Shown here: positions 49,687 through 58,255 of the stretch, in pieces
How positions within the stretch are numbered: position 1 is the first letter of the stretch
Layout: every line of letters starts with the position of its first letter
Assembly (NCBI RefSeq): GCF_017301735.1
Contig: NZ_CP071090.1
Coordinates: 7,368,001 to 7,432,000 of the forward strand
Length of the DNA stretch: 64,000 nucleotides
Reading direction: 5' to 3'
Source of the DNA: Pyxidicoccus parkwaysis
Lineage (GTDB): Bacteria > Myxococcota > Myxococcia > Myxococcales > Myxococcaceae
The notes under the pieces: model-generated
The model's database searches: none
What the model was told of the DNA's origin: nothing
What the model saw: only the letters and a program-made list of their open reading frames with translations
Program-made: the position numbers and the translations under genes

Positions 49687-50496
49687 TCACCTGTCGGCCG
49701 CGCTTCTTCGCGCCTCGTCGCACTCGTCGCACTTCGCGCTCGGGGGATGGAGGAACACGAGCGGGTCCTTCTCCAACTGCTCGAGCGCGACCGCGACGAT
49801 GTCCCGTGAGCGGATGAGCCGGGCGTGCGCGTGGCCCACAGTCCCTTCGGACTGGAGGCCCCGCTCCCGGAGCCACGTGTCCGCGAGGGCGAAGCGCTCG
49901 CAGCAGTGGTCGTTCTCCAGGTACTCGACGCGGGCCGGACGCCCGTCCTGGAGCACGGTGATGTGCCTCGGCACGCCGTAGGGGACGCCCGCGAAGAGCT
50001 CCGCCAGGTGGAGCGTGGTGTCCGCGTCGTGGCCAACCCCGAGCAGGAGCACCTGCCCGTCCAGCTCGCACACGTGGCCGACAGGGCTCTCGGGGGCATG
50101 GGGCGGCGTCGGCAGCGGACCGGCGGTGACCTCATGTGCCTTCGGGCCCGCCGCCGCGAAGGCAAAGGCGTGTCCGCTTCGCATCACCCCGGGGAGTCGC
50201 CAGAAGGTGTCCGGCACCACGCCGAGGTCTGGAGAGGCCGGAGTGCTCTTCGGGTCGAACGGCTCTTCGTCGCTCCCCGTCCACGAGGGAGTGACCAGCG
50301 TGCCCTCGGGGCCGAGGACGGCGCGGAGTGCCTCGATGAGGCCCGCCGGTCCACCCTCCACCGGGCGCACGGCCCGGAAGGACGTGTGGACGAGCAGGAC
50401 GCCACCGGGCCTGACTCCGAGCGCTCGGAGCTGGGCCATGACCTCGTTCCTGGTGAGCTCCTTCCGGGTGTCCTCGCGCTCGCTCATGGGGCGCAT
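49687..50496 (-). CDS. AAC(3)-type aminoglycoside N-acetyltransferase-like protein
   Basis: This gene encodes 269 residues from ATG 50496 (ATG 50487 is close). The AAC(3) pattern is visible: LGVRPGGVLLVHTSFRAV near the start, EGTLVTPSWTGSD, VPDTFWRLPGVMRSGHAFAFAAAG and LLLGVGHDADTTLHLAE. The family acetylates the 3-amino group of aminoglycosides with acetyl-CoA, though many chromosomal members have other substrates. The C-terminus has a CDECDE pair. It may be intrinsic resistance or self-protection; no antibiotic genes are immediately adjacent. Confidence 0.82.
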   Translation of the reverse strand: MRPMSEREDTRKELTRNEVMAQLRALGVRPGGVLLVHTSFRAVRPVEGGPAGLIEALRAVLGPEGTLVTPSWTGSDEEPFDPKSTPASPDLGVVPDTFWRLPGVMRSGHAFAFAAAGPKAHEVTAGPLPTPPHAPESPVGHVCELDGQVLLLGVGHDADTTLHLAELFAGVPYGVPRHITVLQDGRPARVEYLENDHCCERFALADTWLRERGLQSEGTVGHAHARLIRSRDIVAVALEQLEKDPLVFLHPPSAKCDECDEARRSAADR

Positions 50497-50754
50497 TGTC
50501 CCAGGGGGCTTCCGGCCCCGTCCATGGAAAGAACGGCCCCCAGTCGCATGGAGGACTTCCGCCTGAGGGGTGACATGTTGCGCAAGAGATTGACAAAGCT
50601 CGTCATTGCTCACCCGCGTCGTGCGTCAATGACAAGCATGCGTTGAAGATTTCAGGCATCAACAGAAACACGGTTGCAGGTGGGTTTGCCTGCTCACGAG
50701 CGGGTCCGTTACCGTGTGCATCAGTTCCAACCCGAGAAGTACTCCGGAGGCCGC

Positions 50755-51069
50755 ATGCGAAGACGCGTTCTCGTTGTCGGTTCGATGCTTGTCGCGGGAG
50801 TGTTGACCGGTTGTGGCGGTGTGGAGCCGGGCGGGGAGAGTCCAGAATCCCTTCTCGCCGAGCAGGACCAATCGCTGGCGCCCACGTGTCCCGCGGGCTA
50901 CACCCCCAGCTACGTCTGGCAATGCGCGAGGCTCGCCCAGTGGCAGGCCCCCTGTTACTACTCGGGCGGCCCCGGCTTCTACAACGTGGAGCACCTCTGG
51001 TGCCAATCCGGAGGGACTGTCATCGACGCGGGGCCGACGGGGCTCTACGCGTGCGGCGATTGCTGGTGA
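50755..51069 (+). CDS. small Cys-rich lipoprotein
   Basis: This gene encodes 104 residues; CGGAGG lies four bases before ATG 50755. The signal ends GVLTGC. The mature part contains six further cysteines in a compact Trp/Tyr-rich domain (TCPAGYTPSYVWQC, CYYSGG, HLWC, then YACGDCW). This suggests a disulphide-bonded secreted peptide. The family is not recognised. A strong terminator follows. Confidence 0.72.
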   Translation: MRRRVLVVGSMLVAGVLTGCGGVEPGGESPESLLAEQDQSLAPTCPAGYTPSYVWQCARLAQWQAPCYYSGGPGFYNVEHLWCQSGGTVIDAGPTGLYACGDCW

Positions 51070-51124
51070 TTGTTTCCAGCCCGGCGGCCGCACAGACACA
51101 TTCGAGCGATGCCTGCTGAATCCA

Positions 51125-51160
51125 GCCTCCGGGTCCAGAACCCCGGAGGCTGTTTCGTTT
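51125..51160 (+). terminator. rho-independent terminator
   Basis: GCCTCCGGG (51125-51133) pairs with CCCGGAGGC (51142-51150) over a perfect 9-base stem with an 8-base loop, followed by TGTTTCGTTT. Confidence 0.85.
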
Positions 51161-51253
51161 CCAGGTGGCTCGCGGCCCCGGTTGCTTCACAACTCCAGCA
51201 AAACATACACTCCGAGTGAATCCAGATTTAACGGTTTCACAGGGAGGCTGGGC

Positions 51254-52189
51254 ATGAAGAGCCGGATGCTGGCGTTGTGTCTCACCGGACTGCTGGGACA
51301 GGCCGGGTGTGGCGATTCCGAGAACGAAGCCGTGGGTGCGGAGGCGGACCTGGGCGAGTCCACACGAGCCATTCGTGGAGACATCGTCAGCTTCAATGGA
51401 GACCCGTACTCGGACCTGATTTGGAGGGAGCAGGCCACGGGCAACATGGGGGCGTGGCTCATGAACGGCCCCGTGCTGGGTTCAACCGCCACGCTGCCCG
51501 CCGTCTCGCCCTCGCTGATGGTGCAGGCCGCTTCCGACTTCGGCTCCACGACGAGCCCTGACCTCGTGTACCACTCGACGACCGCTGGGAGCGGGGAGGC
51601 CGTGCGCTTCCTCAGCAGCACCTTCTCCGTCATCGGCACGTTCCCCATCTCGCCGCTGCTGCCCTCGTCGGCCTGGTACGTGGCCGCGTCCGGTGACTTC
51701 AACCTGGACGGGAAGACGGACCTCGTGGTGCACAACCGCATCTCCGGCCAGTACTTCTACCGCTACCTGAATGGGACCACCTCCCTGGGCAATTCCGCCA
51801 TCGCCTCCCGGCCGCTGCCCTGGTTCATCGTGGGCGCGGCGGACATGAACGGGGACGGCAGGACGGACCTGGTCTGGCGCAACAGGAGCACGGGCCAGAA
51901 TGAAATCACGCTGATGAACAACACCACCGTGCTCGGCACCTTCACCCTGCCCGTCCAGCCGCTGACCTACTACCTCGGCGCCACCGCGGACTACACGGGT
52001 GATGGCAACACCGACCTCGTCTGGCACAACCCGGGCACGGGACAGGTGCTGCTCTGGAAGATGGTCGGCACGAGCCTGACGGCCACCAGCACCCTCGGCA
52101 ACATGACGCCCGGTTGTCCGGCCTGGTTCTCCCAGACCACGCCCCCACCCGCCGATTACGGCTGCTGGTACCTCGTGGGCCCACGGTAG
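51254..52189 (+). CDS. FG-GAP/VCBS-repeat lipoprotein
   Basis: This gene encodes 311 residues; GGGAGG precedes ATG 51254. The signal ends LLGQAGC. The mature protein is a propeller-like array of about five blades, each with a calcium-loop signature such as DFNLDGKTDLVV, DMNGDGRTDLVW and DYTGDGNTDLVW followed by a GQ strand. These are integrin-alpha-type FG-GAP/VCBS repeats. It is probably a surface protein; no partner is evident. Confidence 0.85.
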   Translation: MKSRMLALCLTGLLGQAGCGDSENEAVGAEADLGESTRAIRGDIVSFNGDPYSDLIWREQATGNMGAWLMNGPVLGSTATLPAVSPSLMVQAASDFGSTTSPDLVYHSTTAGSGEAVRFLSSTFSVIGTFPISPLLPSSAWYVAASGDFNLDGKTDLVVHNRISGQYFYRYLNGTTSLGNSAIASRPLPWFIVGAADMNGDGRTDLVWRNRSTGQNEITLMNNTTVLGTFTLPVQPLTYYLGATADYTGDGNTDLVWHNPGTGQVLLWKMVGTSLTATSTLGNMTPGCPAWFSQTTPPPADYGCWYLVGPR

Positions 52190-52220
52190 CGGACCACGCA
52201 CCGGGTGATTCACCCGCTAC
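52186..52220. terminator. dyad spanning two convergent stop codons
   Basis: GTAGCGG (52186-52192) pairs with CCGCTAC (52214-52220), and inside it CGGGTG pairs with CACCCG (52202-52216). The stop codons of both convergent genes lie in the arms. It could end transcription from both sides. Confidence 0.45.
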
Positions 52221-53740
52221 ACAGCCGCAGTGAGCACCTGACCGGCCCGGTTCAGCAGGTCGACGTCACCGTGGAGGACATCCTCCCGGGTGTATCGGTA
52301 GGGGACGTCGACCTCCACGCCCCACCCCTCCAGGGGAATGCCGCGCTGCGCTCCGACCCGGGTGGAGCGCAGCAGCGCCACGCGCAGCCCGGCCCCTCGA
52401 GCCAGGGGTTTCAGCAGGCCACCCGACGCAGGGCCCAGCTCTCGGACGAGCTGCTGATGACTGCCCATGCTGGAGCCACCACCGCCGGTATGCGTGTCGA
52501 CGCCGATGACCTTCCCGAGGTGGTGGTCCATGAACCCGGCGATGAACACGTCGGTGGCGCTGTAGCTCAGTGCATCGCAGAGGAGGACGACCGGGCCTTT
52601 GTAGATTCGCCCGACGTCGTTCGCCTGCGCCACCGGCGTCAACGGGAACCCCTCGGAGAACAGCTCGTCCGTGGCGGCGCCCGCCCGGAGCGACGGCCTC
52701 CACCGTGCCCACTGCTCGACGGACTCGCTCAGCTCGCGCGTGAGGTCCGTACACCGGAAGGAGAAGGGCTCCGGCTCGATACGGCTCGCGGTGAAGAACT
52801 GGAGCAGGCGCTCCCCTGCCGGGATGGAACCTCCCGGATTGCCGCGCACGTCGATGATGAGCCCCGTCTCGGGAAGCAGCCGGATGACTCGCTCGACCTC
52901 CCGGACGAAGCCCTCCACGTCGTCGACCACGAAGTGGGCGATGCGCAGATAGCCAAACGTCCCGCTGGAGGTCTCCACGCGCCGGAAGGACAGGCTCTCC
53001 GGAAAGAGACTTTCCGCGCGCAGCCGCTGCAACTGGATGGAGTGCTCGTCGAGCCCCTCGGCCACGGCCCACCCGGCATGCGGTCTGTCTCGCGGACCCG
53101 CCTCGCGGACGAGCCATGAAAGCTTGAGGTCGGCCGGGCCCTGCTTCCCGAGGTACGTGAGGAACACGAAGTCCTCATCCGGCGGGAGGCCGTACTTCAG
53201 GACGCGCCACGTCAGCGACTCCAGGGCTCGGCGCCTCCGTGCCGCGGGATTCGCCCCCGCCGTCGACAGCCCGAGGCGAAAGACTTTGTGCGCCAGGGGC
53301 TCGCCATTCCAGTGCGTCACCTCCACGCCCCTGACGAAGTCTCCGCCCAGGTCCACTCCCGGCGCGAGCGCGCCCACGACGTAACGCGCCGCGCCCGCCT
53401 CGTCGAAGTACTCATGGAGCTGGACGGGCAGGAAGGCGGTGAGCCTCGACCAGGGCTCCGGCAGGTCGACCATCGTGTGGAAGTCACGCAGCCCGGTGCA
53501 GGACCGCAGCAGGGCCTCCATGAAGGAAGCGTCGTCCGGATGGAGCGCGAGGTCCTCCTGGAGCCGCCGGGCCTGCTCGACGGGGCGCACTCCGAGCATG
53601 CGCTCCTTGAGCGGCAGGTGGACATAGAACCGCTCGAGCAGCACCTCCCACTGATGCGCCAGGAGGAGCTTCTCGTCGCGTGACTCGAAGAGGCGGAGGC
53701 CGCGAACGGATTCCAGCGGAGCAGCGCGCGTAGAGCTCAT
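52217..53740 (-). CDS. S41 family (tail-specific protease-like) peptidase
   Basis: This gene encodes 507 residues. The C-terminal half carries the S41 core: FGYLRIAHFVVDDVEGF, GLIIDVRGNPGGSIPAGE and the nucleophile region VVLLCDALSYSATDVFIAGF, followed by KVIGVDTHTGGGG. No signal peptide is seen, so it may act in the cytoplasm. The PDZ segment typical of CtpA is not obvious. It is divergent from the P450 gene with a 71-base gap, which makes it a candidate processing protease for the nearby peptide gene; this is inference from position only. Confidence 0.8.
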   Translation of the reverse strand: MSSTRAAPLESVRGLRLFESRDEKLLLAHQWEVLLERFYVHLPLKERMLGVRPVEQARRLQEDLALHPDDASFMEALLRSCTGLRDFHTMVDLPEPWSRLTAFLPVQLHEYFDEAGAARYVVGALAPGVDLGGDFVRGVEVTHWNGEPLAHKVFRLGLSTAGANPAARRRRALESLTWRVLKYGLPPDEDFVFLTYLGKQGPADLKLSWLVREAGPRDRPHAGWAVAEGLDEHSIQLQRLRAESLFPESLSFRRVETSSGTFGYLRIAHFVVDDVEGFVREVERVIRLLPETGLIIDVRGNPGGSIPAGERLLQFFTASRIEPEPFSFRCTDLTRELSESVEQWARWRPSLRAGAATDELFSEGFPLTPVAQANDVGRIYKGPVVLLCDALSYSATDVFIAGFMDHHLGKVIGVDTHTGGGGSSMGSHQQLVRELGPASGGLLKPLARGAGLRVALLRSTRVGAQRGIPLEGWGVEVDVPYRYTREDVLHGDVDLLNRAGQVLTAAV

Positions 53741-53792
53741 GACTGCCGCCAGGGTGTCAGCGAACCCATTCTGGGGGAAGAGCGCGGAGCCC

Positions 53793-53798
53793 TATACT
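53793..53798 (+). promoter_or_regulatory. possible -10 box of the P450 gene
   Basis: TATACT lies 13 bases before ATG 53812. If real, the transcript would be almost leaderless. Confidence 0.3.
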
Positions 53799-53811
53799 CG
53801 GGAGACAGAGC

Positions 53812-55032
53812 ATGTCGTCCGAGCTGACCTACGATTTCTTCGCCCCGGAGGCGGTGTGGAGCGCGGACTCCCTCCTCCACCGGGTGCGCACCGCGAGCCC
53901 CGTGTACTGGAGCCCCCAGTTCAACGGCTGGGTGCTCACGCGCTACGCGGACGTGCTCGCGGCCTCCAAGGAACGCCGCCTCGTCTCTCCTCCGGGCACG
54001 GGCTGGTTGGACCGCCTGCCCTCGCAACTCCAGCCGCTCTTCCAGCCCGCGCGTGACGCCCTGCGGCTGTGGGCGGGGCTCGGCGGCGAGCAGGACCACC
54101 TGGACTTCCAGCGCGCCCTGAAGAAGTACTTCACCCCCGCCCAGGTGGAGAGGCTGCGCCCTCGCGTGCAGCACTTCACCGATGCGCTGCTCGATGCCGC
54201 GCGGACTGCCGGTGAGCTGGAGGTCGTCGAGGAATTGGCGCGCCCCCTGTCCGCCAGCGTCATCGGCGAATTGCTCGGCCTTCCCGTCGAGGACCGCGCG
54301 CTGCTGCTGCGCTGGTCCACCGACATCCAGAGCTTCTTCCAGCACGCCAACCTGGAGAGCCTGTATCGCGGCCAGCGCAGCCTGCTGGAGATGCAGGACT
54401 ACATGCGCCCGCGGGTCGAGGAGCGCCGCCGCGCGCCGCGCGAGGACCTCGTCAGCGTCATGGCGTCGCAGGAGAGCGGGTTCTTCGCCCGCGAGCCGGA
54501 GGCCGTCGTCGCCAACTGCGTGACGCTGCTCTTCAGTGGGCATGAGACCACCAGCCGGCTCATCTCCAGCGGCCTGCTGCTCTTGATGGAACACCCCGAG
54601 CAGCAGGCCCTGCTGCGCAACAGGCCCGAGCTGATGCCCTCGGCCATCGAGGAGATGCTGCGCTACGCGGGGCCCACCGTCGCGATGATTCGCGTGAGCC
54701 GCGAGCCGGTGGAATTGGCGGGCCGGCGGTTCTCCGCCGGGGAGACCTTCGTGCTCCTGTACAAGGCCGCCAACCGCGACCCGGAGGTCTTCACCGAGCC
54801 GGACCGGTTCGACATCACCCGCCAGCCGAACCGGCACCTGGCCTTTGGAATGGGGCCCTTCGCCTGTCTGGGCTCGGCGCTGTCACGCATGGAGGCGGAG
54901 GTCTGCTTCCAGACGCTGCTGCGGCGCCTGAAGGACTTCCGTCCCCGCTTCGATTCACCGGACTGGAAGCCGCTGCCGCCCCTGAGCCGGACCCTGCGCT
55001 CGCTGCGCGTGGAGCTGCCTCCGGGAGCGTAA
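53812..55032 (+). CDS. cytochrome P450
   Basis: This gene encodes 406 residues. P450 hallmarks are in order: the I-helix LLFSGHETTS with the acid-Thr pair, the ExxR helix EEMLRY, the VSREPVELAGRRF strand and the heme loop FGMGPFACLG with the cysteine ligand. The residue two before the cysteine is usually His (FGxGxHxC) and here is Phe. Soluble bacterial type, no membrane anchor; it needs ferredoxin partners encoded elsewhere. It converges with the NHLP-type peptide gene, leaving 11 bases. It probably oxidises the product of the adjacent biosynthetic genes. Confidence 0.92.
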   Translation: MSSELTYDFFAPEAVWSADSLLHRVRTASPVYWSPQFNGWVLTRYADVLAASKERRLVSPPGTGWLDRLPSQLQPLFQPARDALRLWAGLGGEQDHLDFQRALKKYFTPAQVERLRPRVQHFTDALLDAARTAGELEVVEELARPLSASVIGELLGLPVEDRALLLRWSTDIQSFFQHANLESLYRGQRSLLEMQDYMRPRVEERRRAPREDLVSVMASQESGFFAREPEAVVANCVTLLFSGHETTSRLISSGLLLLMEHPEQQALLRNRPELMPSAIEEMLRYAGPTVAMIRVSREPVELAGRRFSAGETFVLLYKAANRDPEVFTEPDRFDITRQPNRHLAFGMGPFACLGSALSRMEAEVCFQTLLRRLKDFRPRFDSPDWKPLPPLSRTLRSLRVELPPGA

Positions 55033-55043
55033 GTCCGGTGGCC

Positions 55044-55283
55044 TCAGCCCATCGGGCCGCCACCACCCGTGCCGCCGCCCGGGAAGCCCGACTCGTACTC
55101 GCTGGCAAGCGCCTCCGGGGACTGCCCGAGCGCGGCCTTGAGCGTCGCCAGGAACGACTCCTGCCCGTCGATGGGATAGCCGGCCTCGCGAAGCGCACGC
55201 TCGGGGTCGGAGATGAGCACCTTGCGGAACTCCGCGTCGGAGAGGGCTCGGGCGGTGATTTCGTCGATGTGCTTCTTGTCCAT
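55044..55283 (-). CDS. NHLP/Os1348-type RiPP precursor-like peptide
   Basis: This gene encodes 79 residues. The first 52 or so resemble the leader of Os1348/Franean1_4349 NHLP-clan precursor peptides: ARALSDAEFRKVLISDPERAL then REAGYPIDGQESF. The C-terminal 27 residues (ending GFPGGGTGGGGPMG) would be the core region and contain no Cys and only one Ser/Thr before the Gly-rich tail. It is the last gene of an operon with a methyltransferase and an isoprenoid-synthase-like gene (35 bases after the methyltransferase). A RiPP role is inferred; a carrier or regulatory role for the leader fold is possible. Confidence 0.65.
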   Translation of the reverse strand: MDKKHIDEITARALSDAEFRKVLISDPERALREAGYPIDGQESFLATLKAALGQSPEALASEYESGFPGGGTGGGGPMG

Positions 55284-55318
55284 GGTGTCGAGTCCAGGGT
55301 GTCGGATGAAGCCTTCTG

Positions 55319-56035
55319 CTAACGAAGCTGCTCGCGGCGGCCCCGTGCGATGAGGGCGGCAAACGGAATGCCCGGCGTGTCGGGATAGGGATTGAGCTCC
55401 ACGCTGTCGAAGGCGGGCTCGAACATCGCGCGCATGGTCTCCAGCGGCGGCGCGAGCACGTCCTCATGGAGCTTCCCATCGGGCTCCAGGAAGGACCAGC
55501 GTGTGCCATCGGGCGAGCGCAGCGTCACCGTGTCCATCAACCTCCCCTGGGCCTCGAGGGCGACGAAGCGCGCCGGGTCGAACACGGGCAGGAAGACGGT
55601 GCCACCCGGGCGCGTCCACCGCGTCAGCTGCGCCACGAGCCGCTCGATATGCGTCACCGACTCCTGCAGCCCGTAGGCGCCCCACATGCAGGAGGTGAAG
55701 GCGAAGCGCCCCTCGAGGTCAGGATGCGGCGCGAGGAAGTCGCCCTCGATGAAGCGGGCCTCGGGGTTCGCCTCACGTGCGAGCGCGAGCATCGCGGGCG
55801 AGAGGTCCAACCCCGTGCAGGAGATGTTCGGATTGCCGCGCCCGTTGCGGAGGAAGAAGCCGGTGCCGCAGGCCACGTCCAGCCACGAGTCCACCTGCAG
55901 CGTGAGCATCCGGAGGAAGAACAGCTCGAGGCGCGTCTTCTCGCGGAAGCCGTACTCGGGCGTGTGCAGGAACGCGGCGTCATAGCGGCGCGCGTACGCC
56001 TCGTCGTAGGTGGCGCGGACCTGGTCGGGAGTCAT
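55319..56035 (-). CDS. SAM-dependent methyltransferase (cluster)
   Basis: This gene encodes 238 residues from ATG 56035, which overlaps the upstream gene by ATGA. The SAM-binding core reads WLDVACGTGFFLRN, CTGLDLSPAMLALAREA, FIEGDFLAPHPDLEG and RPGGTVFLPVFDPARF. It belongs to the class I small-molecule methyltransferases. Its tight coupling to the isoprenoid-synthase-like gene suggests it methylates that enzyme's substrate or product, or the peptide encoded next. Confidence 0.85.
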   Translation of the reverse strand: MTPDQVRATYDEAYARRYDAAFLHTPEYGFREKTRLELFFLRMLTLQVDSWLDVACGTGFFLRNGRGNPNISCTGLDLSPAMLALAREANPEARFIEGDFLAPHPDLEGRFAFTSCMWGAYGLQESVTHIERLVAQLTRWTRPGGTVFLPVFDPARFVALEAQGRLMDTVTLRSPDGTRWSFLEPDGKLHEDVLAPPLETMRAMFEPAFDSVELNPYPDTPGIPFAALIARGRREQLR

Positions 56036-57024
56036 GAAATGGCCTTCTCTCCGGCGAGCACCCAGCGGAGCTGGAACACCTTCGCTTCGCGAGCCAGCTC
56101 GTCCAGCAACTCCAGCCGCTCGCGCGTGTACTCCGAGAACTCCGCGAGGCCGAGCGTCTCCGCGCTCGCGGCGGCGCGGCGCTGCCACCCGGCCGAGGCC
56201 TCCAGCGTCTCGACGAGGAGACCACTGCCATAGAGGGCTTCGCGCACCACGCGAAGCGAGCGCTCCGGCGGCTCACCGCGCAGGAAGCCGGCGCGCGCGA
56301 GCAGGTACGTGCGGTGGCCGTTGGCGAGGTCCCTCCTCCAACCGACCACGTCGTTGGTCAACCCGTACGCGACACCGAGCTGGTCCACCAGCGTCTCGAT
56401 GGTGGGCTCGAGCTCGCCGTGGCCGGCGAGGACGCACAGTGCGAGCGCGGGCACACGGGCGAAGGCGACCTTTCTCGCATGCTGCTCGAAGACCTCGTCG
56501 TCATACGGAGCGTCCGACAGGAGCTGCTCGTGCTCCGCGAGCGTCCACCGGGTGAAGTCGAGCCACGAGCGCTCGAAGGCCGCACGGAAGGCGGGCGAAT
56601 CCCCGACGAGCGACTCCAGGAGGCGCGCCATCTCCCACCCGCACACGTTGCCGAGCAACGTCTGCGAGCGGTCCGGGTGCGCCTCGTCGAGGAGGTCATC
56701 CTGGATGCGGATGTACAGATAACCCCACATGGCGGCGGCCACGAGGCGCGCCGTCACCTCCTCCGAGGGCACGGAATCAGGCTGCTCGCGCCGGAAGCGC
56801 TCGCGCAGCCACAGCGGGAGGAAGACGAGTGGGGGCGCGAGCCGGCTGGAGAAGTAGCCGCGGTGGCCCTGCGCTCCATTGGCGATTCGAGCGAGGAAGC
56901 GGCGCGCCAGTGCATCGAGCGGGGAAGCCAGCGTGCTGAGCCGGCCCTCCAGGATGTTCCAGGCAGCGTCGAGGATGGGTTGATGGACCTGGTAGCTTCG
57001 CAACGGTGCTCCGACGTCGAGCAT
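56032..57024 (-). CDS. class I isoprenoid/terpene-synthase-like protein
   Basis: This gene encodes 330 residues from ATG 57024. The predicted all-helical chain has a first acidic motif IQDDLLDE and, about 140 residues later, LGVAYGLTNDVVGWRRDLANG. These fit the two metal-diphosphate sites of class I isoprenoid enzymes: a DDxxD motif and an ND..G...D motif recalling the phytoene-synthase LTNILRDVGED. The substrate (GPP, FPP or other) is not predictable. It is the first gene of an operon with a methyltransferase and an NHLP-type peptide, and is divergent from a second methyltransferase 53 bases away. Alternative: a prenyltransferase acting on the peptide. Confidence 0.7.
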   Translation of the reverse strand: MLDVGAPLRSYQVHQPILDAAWNILEGRLSTLASPLDALARRFLARIANGAQGHRGYFSSRLAPPLVFLPLWLRERFRREQPDSVPSEEVTARLVAAAMWGYLYIRIQDDLLDEAHPDRSQTLLGNVCGWEMARLLESLVGDSPAFRAAFERSWLDFTRWTLAEHEQLLSDAPYDDEVFEQHARKVAFARVPALALCVLAGHGELEPTIETLVDQLGVAYGLTNDVVGWRRDLANGHRTYLLARAGFLRGEPPERSLRVVREALYGSGLLVETLEASAGWQRRAAASAETLGLAEFSEYTRERLELLDELAREAKVFQLRWVLAGEKAIS

Positions 57025-57077
57025 AGAGTTGCGCGTGGTATCAATGCAACGCGCGGAGCGAGCCTCGGCTGAGCACA

Positions 57078-57911
57078 ATGAACGCGGAATTCCCAGAGAC
57101 ACCGGAAGCCGTGGCGCGGCATTACGACTTCATCACGCCGTTCTACGAAATCGTCGGCAGCAGGAGTCTGCACTACGGCTATTGGCCCCGAGGTGAGACC
57201 GGCGGCTCTTTTGGCGAGGCACAGCAGCGCTTCACCGATTTGTTGATACACCAGCTCGGAAGCCAGCAGGGCCAGCGCGTGCTCGACGTCGGGTGTGGCC
57301 TCGGAGAGCCGGCGACACGGCTCGCGCGGAGCACGGGCTGCAAGGTGGAAGGAATCACCATCAGTCCGAGCCAGGCCGCTCAGGCCGAGCAGTGGGCACG
57401 CCTCCATGACCCGAGCGGTCAGACGAAGTTCCACTGTGCTGACGCCATGGCGCTGCCGTTCCCGGACGGTTCCTTCGATGCCGCGTGGGCCGTGGAGTCG
57501 ATGTTTCACATGCCAGACCACGCCAAGGTGCTTCGCGAGGTGGCGCGCGTTCTGCGTCCCGGCGGACGGCTGCTCGTGGCAGACCTCGTCCTCTCCGCGG
57601 AGGTGACACCGCGGGAGCAGTCCTTCCTCCAGCACGCGTTCGTCGCCCGGGCGTTCCTCACCGCCGAGACCTATCCGAAGCTCATGAGCGACGCGGGCTT
57701 TGACGTCGAACAGGTCCTGGACGTGAGCGCGAACGTGATGGCGACGTTCGACGCGGTGGCCGCCGCCATCCAGGAGAAGGAGGCGGAGGTCCGGCGGGTG
57801 TATGGCGATGCATTCTTGTCGGGCGTCAAGGACCAGTGGGCGCGCATCAGCCAGAGCGCGTCCCGCTGCATGGGCTACCTCGTGCTCACCGCGAAGCGGC
57901 GCTCCCGCTGA
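57078..57911 (+). CDS. SAM-dependent C/O-methyltransferase (cluster)
   Basis: This gene encodes 277 residues. The N-terminal YDFITPFYEIVGSRSLHYGYW and the core VLDVGCGLGEPATRLAR, GITISPSQAAQAE, FHCADAMALPFPDGSFDAAW match the group that includes gamma-tocopherol, sterol and isoprenoid-diphosphate methyltransferases and many natural-product enzymes. Its divergent promoter region is shared with the isoprenoid-synthase-like operon, so it is probably part of the same pathway. Confidence 0.88.
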   Translation: MNAEFPETPEAVARHYDFITPFYEIVGSRSLHYGYWPRGETGGSFGEAQQRFTDLLIHQLGSQQGQRVLDVGCGLGEPATRLARSTGCKVEGITISPSQAAQAEQWARLHDPSGQTKFHCADAMALPFPDGSFDAAWAVESMFHMPDHAKVLREVARVLRPGGRLLVADLVLSAEVTPREQSFLQHAFVARAFLTAETYPKLMSDAGFDVEQVLDVSANVMATFDAVAAAIQEKEAEVRRVYGDAFLSGVKDQWARISQSASRCMGYLVLTAKRRSR

Positions 57912-57986
57912 CGAGCGCTCGCTCATTCACAAAAAGCACCCCTCCTGCGTCTCCTCCTTGGAACCCCATACAGGAGACGCAAGCCC

Positions 57987-58199
57987 ATGGCCGATTACGA
58001 AATCACGATGTCCGCATCGCTGGATGACGTGACTGCCGAGCAGTTCACCAACATCTGCTCCTTCCTCAATGGGCAGTACGGGGGCAGCGAGGACGACACC
58101 TTCGAGCTCGACAAGGCGTCGACCAAGCCCACCCCGAGGAGCGTGAACAACGCCTTTGCCCGCGAGGGGCTGCGGATGACGTGCGTCAGCATCACCTGA
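57987..58199 (+). CDS. orphan small protein (possible peptide of the cluster)
   Basis: This gene encodes 70 residues; an AGGAGA precedes ATG 57987. The sequence is acidic with two cysteines (NICSFLNG and MTCVSIT at the end) and a TKPTPRSVNNAF segment. No leader family is recognised. It follows the cluster methyltransferase by 75 bases and may be part of the same unit. Coding status rests on its ribosome binding site and non-shadow composition. Confidence 0.5.
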   Translation: MADYEITMSASLDDVTAEQFTNICSFLNGQYGGSEDDTFELDKASTKPTPRSVNNAFAREGLRMTCVSIT

Positions 58200-58255
58200 T
58201 GCCCTGTCGGAAGGACCGGGGAGAAATCCGGCGCGGACTCTGGTCTGCTCGGGCC

